NCBI GenBank assembly: GCA_026786125.1
Contig: JAJAYU010000290.1
Coordinates: 1-9,263, forward strand
Direction of reading: 5' to 3'
DNA length: 9,263 nucleotides
Origin: Chamaesiphon sp.
GTDB lineage: Bacteria; Cyanobacteriota; Cyanobacteriia; Cyanobacteriales; Chamaesiphonaceae
Shown piece after piece: positions 1 through 6,416 of this stretch; the stretch's first letter is position 1, and each line of letters starts with the position of its first letter. The notes under the pieces were generated by a model. The model made no database searches. It was not told where the DNA came from and worked only from the letters and a program-made list of their open reading frames with translations. Both the position numbers and the translations under genes were made by a program.

Positions 1-591
1 ATTTCACCCTGTATTTTGGCGATGCTGCCAGTCAATCTCAGTTATATCGGCACCCTCAATGTCAAATCTCGACGGGAAGCCTTCTGGAATGCCGCTGGAT
101 TCGTGTTAGGTGTGGTGACAATCTTGAGTGTATTTGGGCTGTTTTCATCTGTTGCTGGGGCAGTAATGGTCGATTTTAGGGGATACATCAATCTCGCCGT
201 TGGCATCTTGATTATCTTGATGGGTTTGAGTATTGGCGGTTTATTTGATCTACCGCTGCCTCAATTTCAGGTTTCGTTGCCACCGTTTGCGGGTACTTAT
301 GGAGTGGGGTTGACGTTTGCGTTGATTAGTTCACCCTGTGCTAGTCCAGTATTGTTTGCTGTGCTGGCAGCAGCGGCGGCGACTGGTTCGCCAGTATGGA
401 GTGTATTGACGATGGTGGCTTATGCCTTGGGCTACACGACGGTGATCTTTGCAACTAGTTTGTTTGCGGGATTGATCAAGTTTACGCGCCAGATTTTGAT
501 GAATTCAGATACAGTGATGCGTTGGGGTGGACTAGCATTAATCCTCATGGGTGGGTATTATGTTGTTTCCGGTGTTCTCTGGTTCCTTTAA
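1..591 (+). CDS. ccdA: CcdA/DsbD-family thiol-reductant transport membrane protein, 5'-truncated
   Basis: The reading frame is open from base 1, so the true start lies outside the window; 196 residues are visible and, from family length, roughly 40 are missing. Two cysteines sit in the contexts expected of the CcdA/DsbD transmembrane family: SPCILAMLP (Cys4 of the visible part) and SSPCASPVL (Cys113). In this family such a Cys pair passes reducing equivalents from cytoplasmic thioredoxin across the membrane, often for cytochrome c maturation. The rest is strongly hydrophobic, with about five further membrane segments (roughly 30-55, 60-80, 103-125, 132-158 and 172-195). The TTG at 16 is not a credible start because it would remove the first catalytic Cys. 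The TAA at 589-591 is 4 nt before the next gene, suggesting an operon. The family call is firm; the specific partner (cytochrome c system or another thiol protein) is unknown. Confidence 0.88.
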   Translation: MSPCILAMLPVNLSYIGTLNVKSRREAFWNAAGFVLGVVTILSVFGLFSSVAGAVMVDFRGYINLAVGILIILMGLSIGGLFDLPLPQFQVSLPPFAGTYGVGLTFALISSPCASPVLFAVLAAAAATGSPVWSVLTMVAYALGYTTVIFATSLFAGLIKFTRQILMNSDTVMRWGGLALILMGGYYVVSGVLWFL

Positions 592-595
592 ATCC

Positions 596-1153
596 ATGCT
601 CACAGATGAGTCCGATCTTCAAGTCTTGACGGCATTGCGACAGGGTGACACCAATGCTTTAGGTATCATCTACGATCGATATGGGACGGCAGTTTATCGA
701 CTGGCTCTGAAGATCATGGCGAATACTACGGAAGCTGAAGATCTTACCCAGGAGGTATTTCTCGCTTTTTGGCGAGGAATGGAAAAGTATGATGTCGATC
801 AAGGTACGTTAGTTATATTCCTGTTGACAATCACTAGATCTCGCGCACTAAATCGGATTAAACAGCAAAGTTCTCAGCACAATTTGAGCCAACGGGTGGG
901 CAACTATCTCCCAATCGCCCACAGCAATCCAGGCATAGAAGCTGCTACCCTGACAGAGTTGCGGGAACGGATGAGTTTTGCACTCAAAGAACTACCCGAC
1001 AATCAAAAGCAAGTATTAGAAATGGGTTACTACCAAGGTAAGAGTCAGTCAGAAATCGCTCAGGAACTGGATTTACCTTTAGGTACCGTCAAAACTCGAT
1101 CGCGGCAGGGATTGCTGAAGCTACGCCAATTTTTACAGGATTTAGTGGATTAA
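596..1153 (+). CDS. ECF-type RNA polymerase sigma factor
   Basis: This 185-residue protein has only the two domains of ECF sigma factors. Region 2 covers about residues 23-92, with DLTQEVFLAFWR as core-binding region 2.2 and FLLTITRSRALNRIKQ as the -10-recognition part. A linker follows (93-128), then region 4 (about 130-181), whose helix-turn-helix reads SQSEIAQELDLPLGTVKTR. It should direct RNA polymerase to a small stress regulon while being held by the anti-sigma factor encoded next. I chose the ATG at 596, 4 nt after the upstream stop; the frame stays open back to a GTG at 551, but those 15 extra residues do not look like sigma sequence. The protein contains no cysteine, so a disulfide switch like that described for mycobacterial SigK is not possible here. 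It resembles the SigK/SigG-like groups paired with RskA proteins, but I cannot fix the subgroup. Confidence 0.92.
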   Translation: MLTDESDLQVLTALRQGDTNALGIIYDRYGTAVYRLALKIMANTTEAEDLTQEVFLAFWRGMEKYDVDQGTLVIFLLTITRSRALNRIKQQSSQHNLSQRVGNYLPIAHSNPGIEAATLTELRERMSFALKELPDNQKQVLEMGYYQGKSQSEIAQELDLPLGTVKTRSRQGLLKLRQFLQDLVD

Positions 1154-1162
1154 ACTAAATAT

Positions 1163-1948
1163 ATGCCAGATATCGCCCCCCTATTTCCCCCCGAACTCAA
1201 TCCAGAGCTACTTGCTGGATATGTTTTAGGCGATCTTACCCCTGCTGAAATCAAGATCGTTGAGGCATATTTAATTGCACATCCCGAACAGCAAGCTGAG
1301 ATTCACAGTCTCATGTTGCCATTGGATCTGTTATCGCTAACTTTACCAGCGGACAATCCGCCGCCATCATTACGCACCCAAATTCTCCAAAGTGCAGCAG
1401 AACAGGCGTTAATTTCTCAACCTGTGACACCGTTAAAAGTTAAATCTGGGCGAATCTGGCGATCGATCTTTGCTGGATTAGGATTAACACTTATGGCTGG
1501 TTTGGGCTGGCATAACTACCAGCTCAGTCACGAACTAGCCAAAGTCAAACAAGATCTCAAAACTGCTAAAATCACTCAAAATCAGGAAGATACTAAATAT
1601 CAATCGGTGGTTAGTCTGCTCCCCCAGCCGAACAATCGTTACTTTTCGCTCAAAAATATGCAAGGTAAAGGCGGCATGGGTAGTTTGGTGATGGTGCCAA
1701 ACAAGTCTGTTGCTGTATTAGTACTTCAAAACGTGGCACCACTGCCACCAGGACAAGTTTATCGAATGTGGGCAATTACAGGTGATGAGGAAATGGAGTG
1801 TGCCGATTTTGCTCCAGATCCAGAGGGTAGAGTATTAAAGCAAATTCCGATTAAATCTTGGGCAGCAGCTAAGAAAATTACAATTACGATCGAACAGAAA
1901 GAAGCCACAGAGCCAGAAGGTGAGATCGCAATCGAGGGTGAAATCTAA
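1163..1948 (+). CDS. RskA-type membrane-anchored anti-sigma factor
   Basis: This 261-residue single-pass protein starts 9 nt after the sigma gene. Residues 1-85 form the cytoplasmic sigma-binding part, with LLAGYVLGDLTPAEIKIVEAYL resembling the start of the anti-sigma-K (RskA) family. One membrane segment lies at about 99-117. A polar, possibly coiled stretch follows (118-145), then the extracytoplasmic RskA domain (about 150-245), including VLQNVAPLPPGQVYRMWAI and FAPDPEGRVL. Members of this family hold the cognate ECF sigma at the membrane and release it after regulated proteolysis. The HxxxCxxC zinc motif of ZAS anti-sigma factors is absent; at the usual place the sequence is HPEQQAEI. The only cysteine is C213, in the outer domain. 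The family comes from the sequence; the partner is inferred from adjacency. The signal it senses is unknown. Confidence 0.87.
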   Translation: MPDIAPLFPPELNPELLAGYVLGDLTPAEIKIVEAYLIAHPEQQAEIHSLMLPLDLLSLTLPADNPPPSLRTQILQSAAEQALISQPVTPLKVKSGRIWRSIFAGLGLTLMAGLGWHNYQLSHELAKVKQDLKTAKITQNQEDTKYQSVVSLLPQPNNRYFSLKNMQGKGGMGSLVMVPNKSVAVLVLQNVAPLPPGQVYRMWAITGDEEMECADFAPDPEGRVLKQIPIKSWAAAKKITITIEQKEATEPEGEIAIEGEI

Positions 1949-1952
1949 GTAC

Positions 1953-3299
1953 ATGAAAAAAATAGAAGGGGGGCTTGAGGATCAGGAAGCGAGAGCATTG
2001 TTGACAAATCTTGTTGCTAATATTAGAGATCGGCAGTCAACCGAGCAACTTGATTCAGAGCCAGCAGATCCAGAGCTAGATCCGATTTCGATCGATCAAT
2101 TAACCAATTACATCGAACAAGCTCTGCTCGAAACGCCCGAACTGCAACAGGTGTGGGTGAGTGGGGAAGTCTCTAGTGCTAGTACACATCCATCGGGGAT
2201 TTATTTCACGCTCAAAGATCGGATCGGTAAAGCATCTGTTCCAGCAGTGGTGTGGAAAAGTCAAATTTCCGAACTAGAAATTCACCCCCAACCAGGGATG
2301 CAGATCCTCGCCTTTGGGCGAATTTCCGTTTATGCACCTCATGGCAAATATCAGTTCCAGGTGCAGCAGGTGTTGCCACTAGGCGAAGGATTGCAAGCTC
2401 TGAAGCTGCAACGACTTAAGCAAAGATTAGCCGCCGAAGGATTATTCGATCAAGATCGGAAGCAATTATTACCCGCTCATCCGCGCACGATTGCGGTGGT
2501 AACATCAGCTACAGCGGCGGCTTGGGGAGATATTCAGCGGGTGTGGCGATCACGTTATCCAGGTATGTTGGTATTACTTTCTCCCGCTACAGTTCAGGGA
2601 GAATCAGCACCACAGTCGATCGAGCGGGCGATCAATCGAGTCACTATTGACGGTAGAGCTGAAGTATTAATTCTGGCTAGAGGTGGTGGTGCAATTGAAG
2701 ATCTGAGCTGTTTTAATAGCGAAATTGTGGTCAGAGCCATTGCTGACTGTTCGATTCCAGTAGTGACTGGGATTGGACACGAGCGAGATGAATCCCTGGC
2801 GGATCTGGCTGCGGATGTCTATGCTGCGACTCCAACGACAGCAGCCGCAATTGTTATTCCCGATTTGGAAAATCTGATCGACGAGCATCTGGAGCGGATC
2901 GATCGAGTCAAAGCCACGATCCAACGGGTATTAATCGATCGGCAGAACCAATTAAACCAACTCAGAATCAGGTGCGATCGAATTCAACCCGATCGACAAT
3001 TAGCCCTCGAACAAGTTCGCCTCAAACAGCTTCAGCAGCGGCTCAGACGGGCGATCACCGCAAAATTGGAATTTGCCCAGCAAGCACACTTGCACCTACG
3101 AGAACGATCTCAAGCCCTCGATCCGCAGCTAGTTTTACAGCGCGGTTACGCCCTAGTGCGTCAGAATAGTGGAGAGATTGTGCGGGATAGTCATCATTTA
3201 GAGATTGGCGCAGAATTATCGATCAAACTTGGTACCGGACAGGCAAAAGTAACCGTAATCGAAATTAATCATGGTCAAAAAGAAAGGGTGGAACTATGA
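1953..3299 (+). CDS. xseA: Exodeoxyribonuclease VII large subunit
   Basis: This is the catalytic subunit of exonuclease VII, which degrades single-stranded DNA into short oligonucleotides in both directions and works in repair and in clearing unwound DNA. The 448 residues show the usual order: an OB-fold (about 44-140, beginning ISIDQLTNYIEQALLETPEL), then the nuclease domain with IAVVTSATAAAWGDI (180-194), LARGGGAIEDLSCFN (241-255) and the conserved GIGHERDESLADLAAD (273-288). A helical XseB-binding region (305-385) follows, and the C-terminal LDPQLVLQRGYALV motif. The expected conserved Arg, His and Asp are present. The ATG at 1953 is 4 nt after the anti-sigma stop; a GTG at 1920 would overlap that gene by 29 nt. 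Even from 1953 the protein has about 43 residues, rich in acidic side chains, before the OB-fold, which many homologues lack. Its 3' end overlaps xseB by 29 nt. Confidence 0.96.
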   Translation: MKKIEGGLEDQEARALLTNLVANIRDRQSTEQLDSEPADPELDPISIDQLTNYIEQALLETPELQQVWVSGEVSSASTHPSGIYFTLKDRIGKASVPAVVWKSQISELEIHPQPGMQILAFGRISVYAPHGKYQFQVQQVLPLGEGLQALKLQRLKQRLAAEGLFDQDRKQLLPAHPRTIAVVTSATAAAWGDIQRVWRSRYPGMLVLLSPATVQGESAPQSIERAINRVTIDGRAEVLILARGGGAIEDLSCFNSEIVVRAIADCSIPVVTGIGHERDESLADLAADVYAATPTTAAAIVIPDLENLIDEHLERIDRVKATIQRVLIDRQNQLNQLRIRCDRIQPDRQLALEQVRLKQLQQRLRRAITAKLEFAQQAHLHLRERSQALDPQLVLQRGYALVRQNSGEIVRDSHHLEIGAELSIKLGTGQAKVTVIEINHGQKERVEL

Positions 3300-3483
3300 A
3301 GAAACCGTGGCTGGAGTCGAGGAAATATTAGCAGCGATCGAAGGTGGAGATCTAGAGCTGACAGAGGTATTCAGCCAATTTGCAGTGGCAGTTGATCGCC
3401 TAAATCAGTGCGAAAACTTTTTGACAGCACAGCGCGAACAGGTAGAATTATTACTAGAAAATTTGGGCAAAATAGGTGAATGA
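3271..3483 (+). CDS. xseB: Exodeoxyribonuclease VII small subunit
   Basis: This 70-residue, mostly helical, acidic protein fits XseB: WNYEETVAGVEEILAAIEGG followed by DLELTEVFSQF matches the family's pattern of an amphipathic helix, a short (S/G)GDLxL turn and a second long helix (about 31-66). XseB binds the elongated helical part of XseA and is needed for an active holoenzyme; it has no catalytic residues. The ATG at 3271 lies inside xseA, giving a 29-nt overlap that would couple translation of the two subunits. No good Shine-Dalgarno precedes it, consistent with coupling. The TGA at 3481-3483 overlaps the next gene's ATG by 4 nt (ATGA). Confidence 0.93.
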   Translation: MVKKKGWNYEETVAGVEEILAAIEGGDLELTEVFSQFAVAVDRLNQCENFLTAQREQVELLLENLGKIGE

Positions 3484-4100
3484 ACTCCCCTTTAGTCGAG
3501 ATCCCCGCTCCAGCGACAATTCTATTTATTGATTATGAAAATGTTACTCAGGTAAAGCTCTCCAGCCTCCAGCAACCAAATCTCAAAATCTTCATTTTCG
3601 TCGGCTGCTCTCAAGTCAAGATTCCGTTCGAGCTAGTTCGCGAGGCGCATCAATTGGGTGCGTCGGTGGAATGGATTGGGGTGGAAGGAACGGGGCCAAA
3701 TGCTCTAGATTTTCACATCGTTTTTTATCTAGGTCAGATCAGCATTCGATCGCCTACGTCCAACTACATTATTCTCTCACGCGATCGTGGTTTCGACCCG
3801 CTGATCCAACATCTCGCCAAGCTCGGCATCTCCTGTCGGCGAATTGAGCGGCTAGAGTTACTATCTGGCGAGCCAGATCTGATCCTCTCCCAAGAATTTT
3901 TATCAGAAATTGCCTTTTCCAAATTGTCTGCTGTAGCTGCCAAAAGTAGACCCAAGAAAAGATCGACACTCTACACCTACATCAAATCAATCCTGACCAA
4001 ATATCACCCAAGTAACGCGGAGATTGAGAAACTGCTCGATACTTGGTTCACGACTGGAAAAGTGATTGAATCCAAGGATAAAATCAACTATAAATTTTAG
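3480..4100 (+). CDS. NYN/PIN-like domain protein, putative nuclease
   Basis: This 206-residue protein has a PIN/NYN-like fold signature. A beta strand ends in ILFIDYENV (D18, E20, N21), followed by ALDFHIVFYLG (D77) and YIILSRDRGFDPLIQHL (D102, D106), spaced as the acidic metal-binding residues of PIN-type RNases are. A basic linker (156-163, SRPKKRST) leads to a C-terminal module (about 163-206) with the look of a small winged helix: two helices, then TTGKVIESKDKINYKF. A metal-dependent RNase or another structure-specific nuclease is the likely role, but substrate and cellular function are not known. The ATG at 3480 overlaps the xseB stop in ATGA, so its translation is probably coupled to exonuclease VII, and it seems to be the last gene of the operon. 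The fold call is fairly firm; activity is inferred. Confidence 0.8.
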   Translation: MNSPLVEIPAPATILFIDYENVTQVKLSSLQQPNLKIFIFVGCSQVKIPFELVREAHQLGASVEWIGVEGTGPNALDFHIVFYLGQISIRSPTSNYIILSRDRGFDPLIQHLAKLGISCRRIERLELLSGEPDLILSQEFLSEIAFSKLSAVAAKSRPKKRSTLYTYIKSILTKYHPSNAEIEKLLDTWFTTGKVIESKDKINYKF

Positions 4101-4155
4101 ATCTATTGCTTACTACATAATACTACTTAGTAAATATTTGTAAACTATTAGTTGA

Positions 4156-4180
4156 ACTCGATCGTTCATATAGATCGAGT
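4156..4180. repeat. Inverted repeat with 8-bp arms
   Basis: ACTCGATC (4156-4163) and GATCGAGT (4173-4180) are perfect complements around a 9-nt AT-rich loop. No T-run follows, so it is not a classic rho-independent terminator. It could be a weak terminator of the upstream operon or an operator for cruF. The arms contain the GATC that is very frequent in this genome, so chance is also possible. Confidence 0.5.
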
Positions 4181-4240
4181 AGATCTGAATCGTGGCATGA
4201 GAAATCTCGACATCTACACTACGTTCAATCTGGATCCAGT

Positions 4241-4246
4241 TATAAA
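4241..4246 (+). promoter_or_regulatory. Possible -10 element for cruF-cruG
   Basis: TATAAA lies 21 nt upstream of the cruF ATG and matches the -10 consensus at five of six positions. I see no good -35 hexamer 16-18 nt further upstream, so the assignment rests on the -10 match and position only. Confidence 0.25.
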
Positions 4247-4267
4247 ATTCAAATTAGATCGTAATCA

Positions 4268-5152
4268 ATGGAAAAACTGATAAGTATTGAGCGCAATCTA
4301 GCGATCGGACACATTATTTCAATGGTGTTTGGGCTAGCTGGACTATTAGTAGTACTACCCAATGTTGACCTGATCAATGCGTTGCCGGATTTTGGGAAAA
4401 CAGCCTTTGGGTGGTCAATGGCAGGTGGTGGAGTCGTTTATATGCTGCTGGGAACATCAGCGGTGGCTGTATACGCCTACAGAACTTTGGGGCTATGGCA
4501 CTCGCTGGGATTTATGATTCCAGCGATCGGCTTATCTTTGTGCAGCGAATTATTAGGGACTAGTACTGGCTTCCCCTTTGGGCATTATCACTATCTATCT
4601 GGATTAGGCTACAAAATTGCTGGAACGGTACCATTTACCATTCCCCTTTCTTGGTTTTATCTGGGTTTTAGTGCTTATATTATTGCCCGTGCGGGATTAG
4701 AAACTCTCGCTATTTCCCAGACTTGGAAATATGTTGGGGCGATCGGTTTTGGCTCTCTATTACTGACTTCCTGGGATTTTGTCCTCGATCCAGCAATGAG
4801 CCAAACGACGGTACCATTCTGGGTATGGGAACAGCCAGGTGCATTTTTTGGAATGCCTTATGAGAATTTTGCAGGTTGGTTTGGTACTGGAGTGGTATTC
4901 ATGACAGTTGCTACGCTAATTTGGAGATTGAAGCCACTGAGATTACCGACAACGGATCTGGGTTTACCACTAGTAATTTATCTGGGTAATTTTGCATTTG
5001 CGACGATCACCAGTTTAGCGGCTGGGATCTATGTTCCGATTCTATTGGGACTGGTATTAGGTGTGGCACCGATCCTAATCCTGTATCAAATGGCAACTAC
5101 TCAATCTGGCGAAATCTCGGCTGAAGGATTGGTTAAAGCAGTTGGTGAATGA
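4268..5152 (+). CDS. cruF: Carotenoid 1',2'-hydratase CruF
   Basis: This 294-residue, multi-pass membrane protein of the DUF422/CruF family has seven or eight hydrophobic segments. Recognisable conserved stretches are SELLGTSTGFPFGHYHYL (93-110), VPFTIPLSWFYLGFSAY (121-137), WDFVLDPAM (169-177) and GMPYENFAGWFGTG (195-208); the acidic residues in or near the membrane (E94, D170, D174, E199) are candidates for the active site. In cyanobacteria CruF hydrates the psi end of monocyclic carotenoids at C-1',2', giving the 1'-hydroxyl needed for myxol. The ATG at 4268 starts the family-like N-terminus; no Shine-Dalgarno is visible. The stop overlaps the start of cruG, so the two consecutive pathway enzymes are translated from one message. 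The call is strong because the neighbour matches. Confidence 0.93.
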   Translation: MEKLISIERNLAIGHIISMVFGLAGLLVVLPNVDLINALPDFGKTAFGWSMAGGGVVYMLLGTSAVAVYAYRTLGLWHSLGFMIPAIGLSLCSELLGTSTGFPFGHYHYLSGLGYKIAGTVPFTIPLSWFYLGFSAYIIARAGLETLAISQTWKYVGAIGFGSLLLTSWDFVLDPAMSQTTVPFWVWEQPGAFFGMPYENFAGWFGTGVVFMTVATLIWRLKPLRLPTTDLGLPLVIYLGNFAFATITSLAAGIYVPILLGLVLGVAPILILYQMATTQSGEISAEGLVKAVGE

Positions 5153-6326
5153 GCAAATATTGAGTGCTGTTTCACTGGTGCTGTTAATGTGCCAGGGAAC
5201 AGCTAGTTTGATTCTATTATCTCGACTAGTCAAAGGGGCGATTCGTCGCCCGCCACTGACGGGGAAGACGGCAACACTAGCTCAATCGGGACTGGTGAGT
5301 GTGGTAGTACCCAGCTTAAATGAGGTCGATCGAATTGCCCCTTGTTTAGCCGGATTGAGTCAGCAAGGAGCTGAAGTTCGGGAAATTCTGATTGTCGATA
5401 GCAACTCTCAAGATGGCACACGCGATCGAGTCAAAGCTGCTGCTGTATTAGATTCCCGCTTTCAGCTCCTGACTGACGATCCTTTGCCAACTGGCTGGGT
5501 TGGTCGCCCTTGGGCACTACACTATGGATTTTTAGCTAGTTCGACTCAGAGTGAGTGGGTTTTGGGTGTCGATGCCGATACGGAACCCCAGCCTGGACTG
5601 GTAGCGAGTCTGGTGGCGGCAGCGATCGAGGAAGGTTATGATCTCGTCTCATTGTCACCACAGTTTATCCTCCACGATCCAGGTGAATGGTGGCTCCAAC
5701 CCTCCCTCCTGATGACATTGCTCTACCGTTTTGATTCATCAGGCGTGCGAAATCAACCACCCGATCGAGTGATGGCAAATGGGCAGTGCTTTCTGTGTCG
5801 CCGTCAGGTGTTAGAGCAATTAGGTGGATATACTAGCGCGGCGAGTTCCTTCTGTGATGATGTTACTCTCGCTCGCAATGCCGCCAAACAAGGTTTTAAG
5901 GTTGGATTTTTGGACGGTGCCAAGGTGATTCGGGTCAGGATGTATGTGGGAATAGCGGAAACTTGGCGAGAATGGGGTCGATCGCTAGATCTCAAGGATG
6001 CGACAACTCCACCGCAGTTGTGGAGTGATTTGGCTTTATTGCTGCTAGTTCAAGGCTTACCCATACCGCTAATTTTAATACTTTGGAGTTGTTTAAATGA
6101 GGGTTATTCTTTCCCAACGTTACAACTAGCGATCGGCTTAAATTTATTTTTAGTAGTGATTAGATTTGCCTTATTGTTAGCGATTTATCCGTCTTATTAT
6201 CGCGATCAATTTACCCTATCTGCGTTAACCTTTTGGTTGTCACCATTAGCCGATCCGTTTGCTGTTTTACGCATTTTTCTCTCAGCTTTTCAGCAGCCCA
6301 AACAGTGGCGCGGTAGAGTTTATTGA
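5142..6326 (+). CDS. cruG: Carotenoid 2'-O-glycosyltransferase CruG
   Basis: This is a membrane-bound family 2 glycosyltransferase of about 394 residues. It has an N-terminal membrane segment (5-27), then a GT-A domain: VSVVVPSLNE (52-61), EILIVDSNSQDGT (81-93) and the metal/nucleotide-sugar DxD as VDADTE (143-148). A CDD (238-240) and WREWGRS (275-281) replace the usual acceptor-site acidic and RxxRW-like motifs. Two or three C-terminal membrane segments follow (296-317, 327-348, 360-382). CruG adds the sugar to the 2'-hydroxyl of myxol to make myxoxanthophyll, directly after CruF. The start is uncertain: TTG at 5142 or GTG at 5145, both overlapping cruF; the ATG at 5149 is out of frame. The GTG is equally good biologically. 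Function rests on family plus pairing with cruF. Confidence 0.9.
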   Translation: MVNEQILSAVSLVLLMCQGTASLILLSRLVKGAIRRPPLTGKTATLAQSGLVSVVVPSLNEVDRIAPCLAGLSQQGAEVREILIVDSNSQDGTRDRVKAAAVLDSRFQLLTDDPLPTGWVGRPWALHYGFLASSTQSEWVLGVDADTEPQPGLVASLVAAAIEEGYDLVSLSPQFILHDPGEWWLQPSLLMTLLYRFDSSGVRNQPPDRVMANGQCFLCRRQVLEQLGGYTSAASSFCDDVTLARNAAKQGFKVGFLDGAKVIRVRMYVGIAETWREWGRSLDLKDATTPPQLWSDLALLLLVQGLPIPLILILWSCLNEGYSFPTLQLAIGLNLFLVVIRFALLLAIYPSYYRDQFTLSALTFWLSPLADPFAVLRIFLSAFQQPKQWRGRVY

Positions 6327-6330
6327 ATTG

Positions 6331-6351
6331 GTGAATGGTGGATGGTGAATA
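6331..6351 (+). repeat. Heptamer tandem repeat (STRR-like), 3 units
   Basis: Three in-register heptamers, GTGAATG-GTGGATG-GTGAATA, begin 5 nt after the cruG stop. They belong to the same GTG(A/G)AT(G/A) family as the arrays at 7693-7727 and 9072-9106. Short tandem heptamers between genes are typical of cyanobacterial STRR sequences. Confidence 0.85.
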
Positions 6352-6355
6352 GTTA

Positions 6356-6379
6356 CAGAGTCCGCCTACGCGGACTTTG
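6356..6379. repeat. GC-rich palindrome between convergent genes
   Basis: CAGAGTCCGC (6356-6365) and GCGGACTTTG (6370-6379) form a 10-bp stem with one G-T pair and a CTAC loop; the inner seven pairs are perfect. It sits between the ends of cruG (+) and the binding-protein gene (-), where it could block transcription from both sides. Neither strand has a proper T-run after it, so it is not a textbook terminator. From memory, the GTCCGC-N4-GCGGAC type is dispersed in many cyanobacterial genomes. Confidence 0.8.
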
Positions 6380-6416
6380 CATCACTAGCAGCGGTTTCAA
6401 CTACTGATCAACCTGA

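Larger units (their letters stand above)
4101..4267. other. AT-rich intergenic region between the nuclease operon and cruF
   Basis: This 167-bp gap ends the six-gene operon and should contain the cruF-cruG promoter. It holds an imperfect tandem decamer at 4111-4130 (TACTACATAA then TACTACTTAG), a palindromic AAATATTT at 4132-4139, the hairpin at 4156-4180 and a TATAAA at 4241-4246. An unassigned 27-codon ORF (4197-4280) overlaps the cruF start in another frame. No RNA gene is recognisable. Confidence 0.6.

Noticed and set aside
2667..2924. 85-codon - strand ORF inside xseA
   Set aside because: It is antisense to the most conserved nuclease motifs of XseA, whose codon constraints explain the open frame.
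2972..3169. 65-codon + strand ORF inside xseA
   Set aside because: Low-complexity Ser/Thr/Arg/Ala product from the shifted frame of the helical XseA region; no start signal.
3764..3969. Two overlapping - strand ORFs inside the PIN-like gene
   Set aside because: Both are antisense shadows of a gene whose reading frame is supported by conserved acidic motifs.
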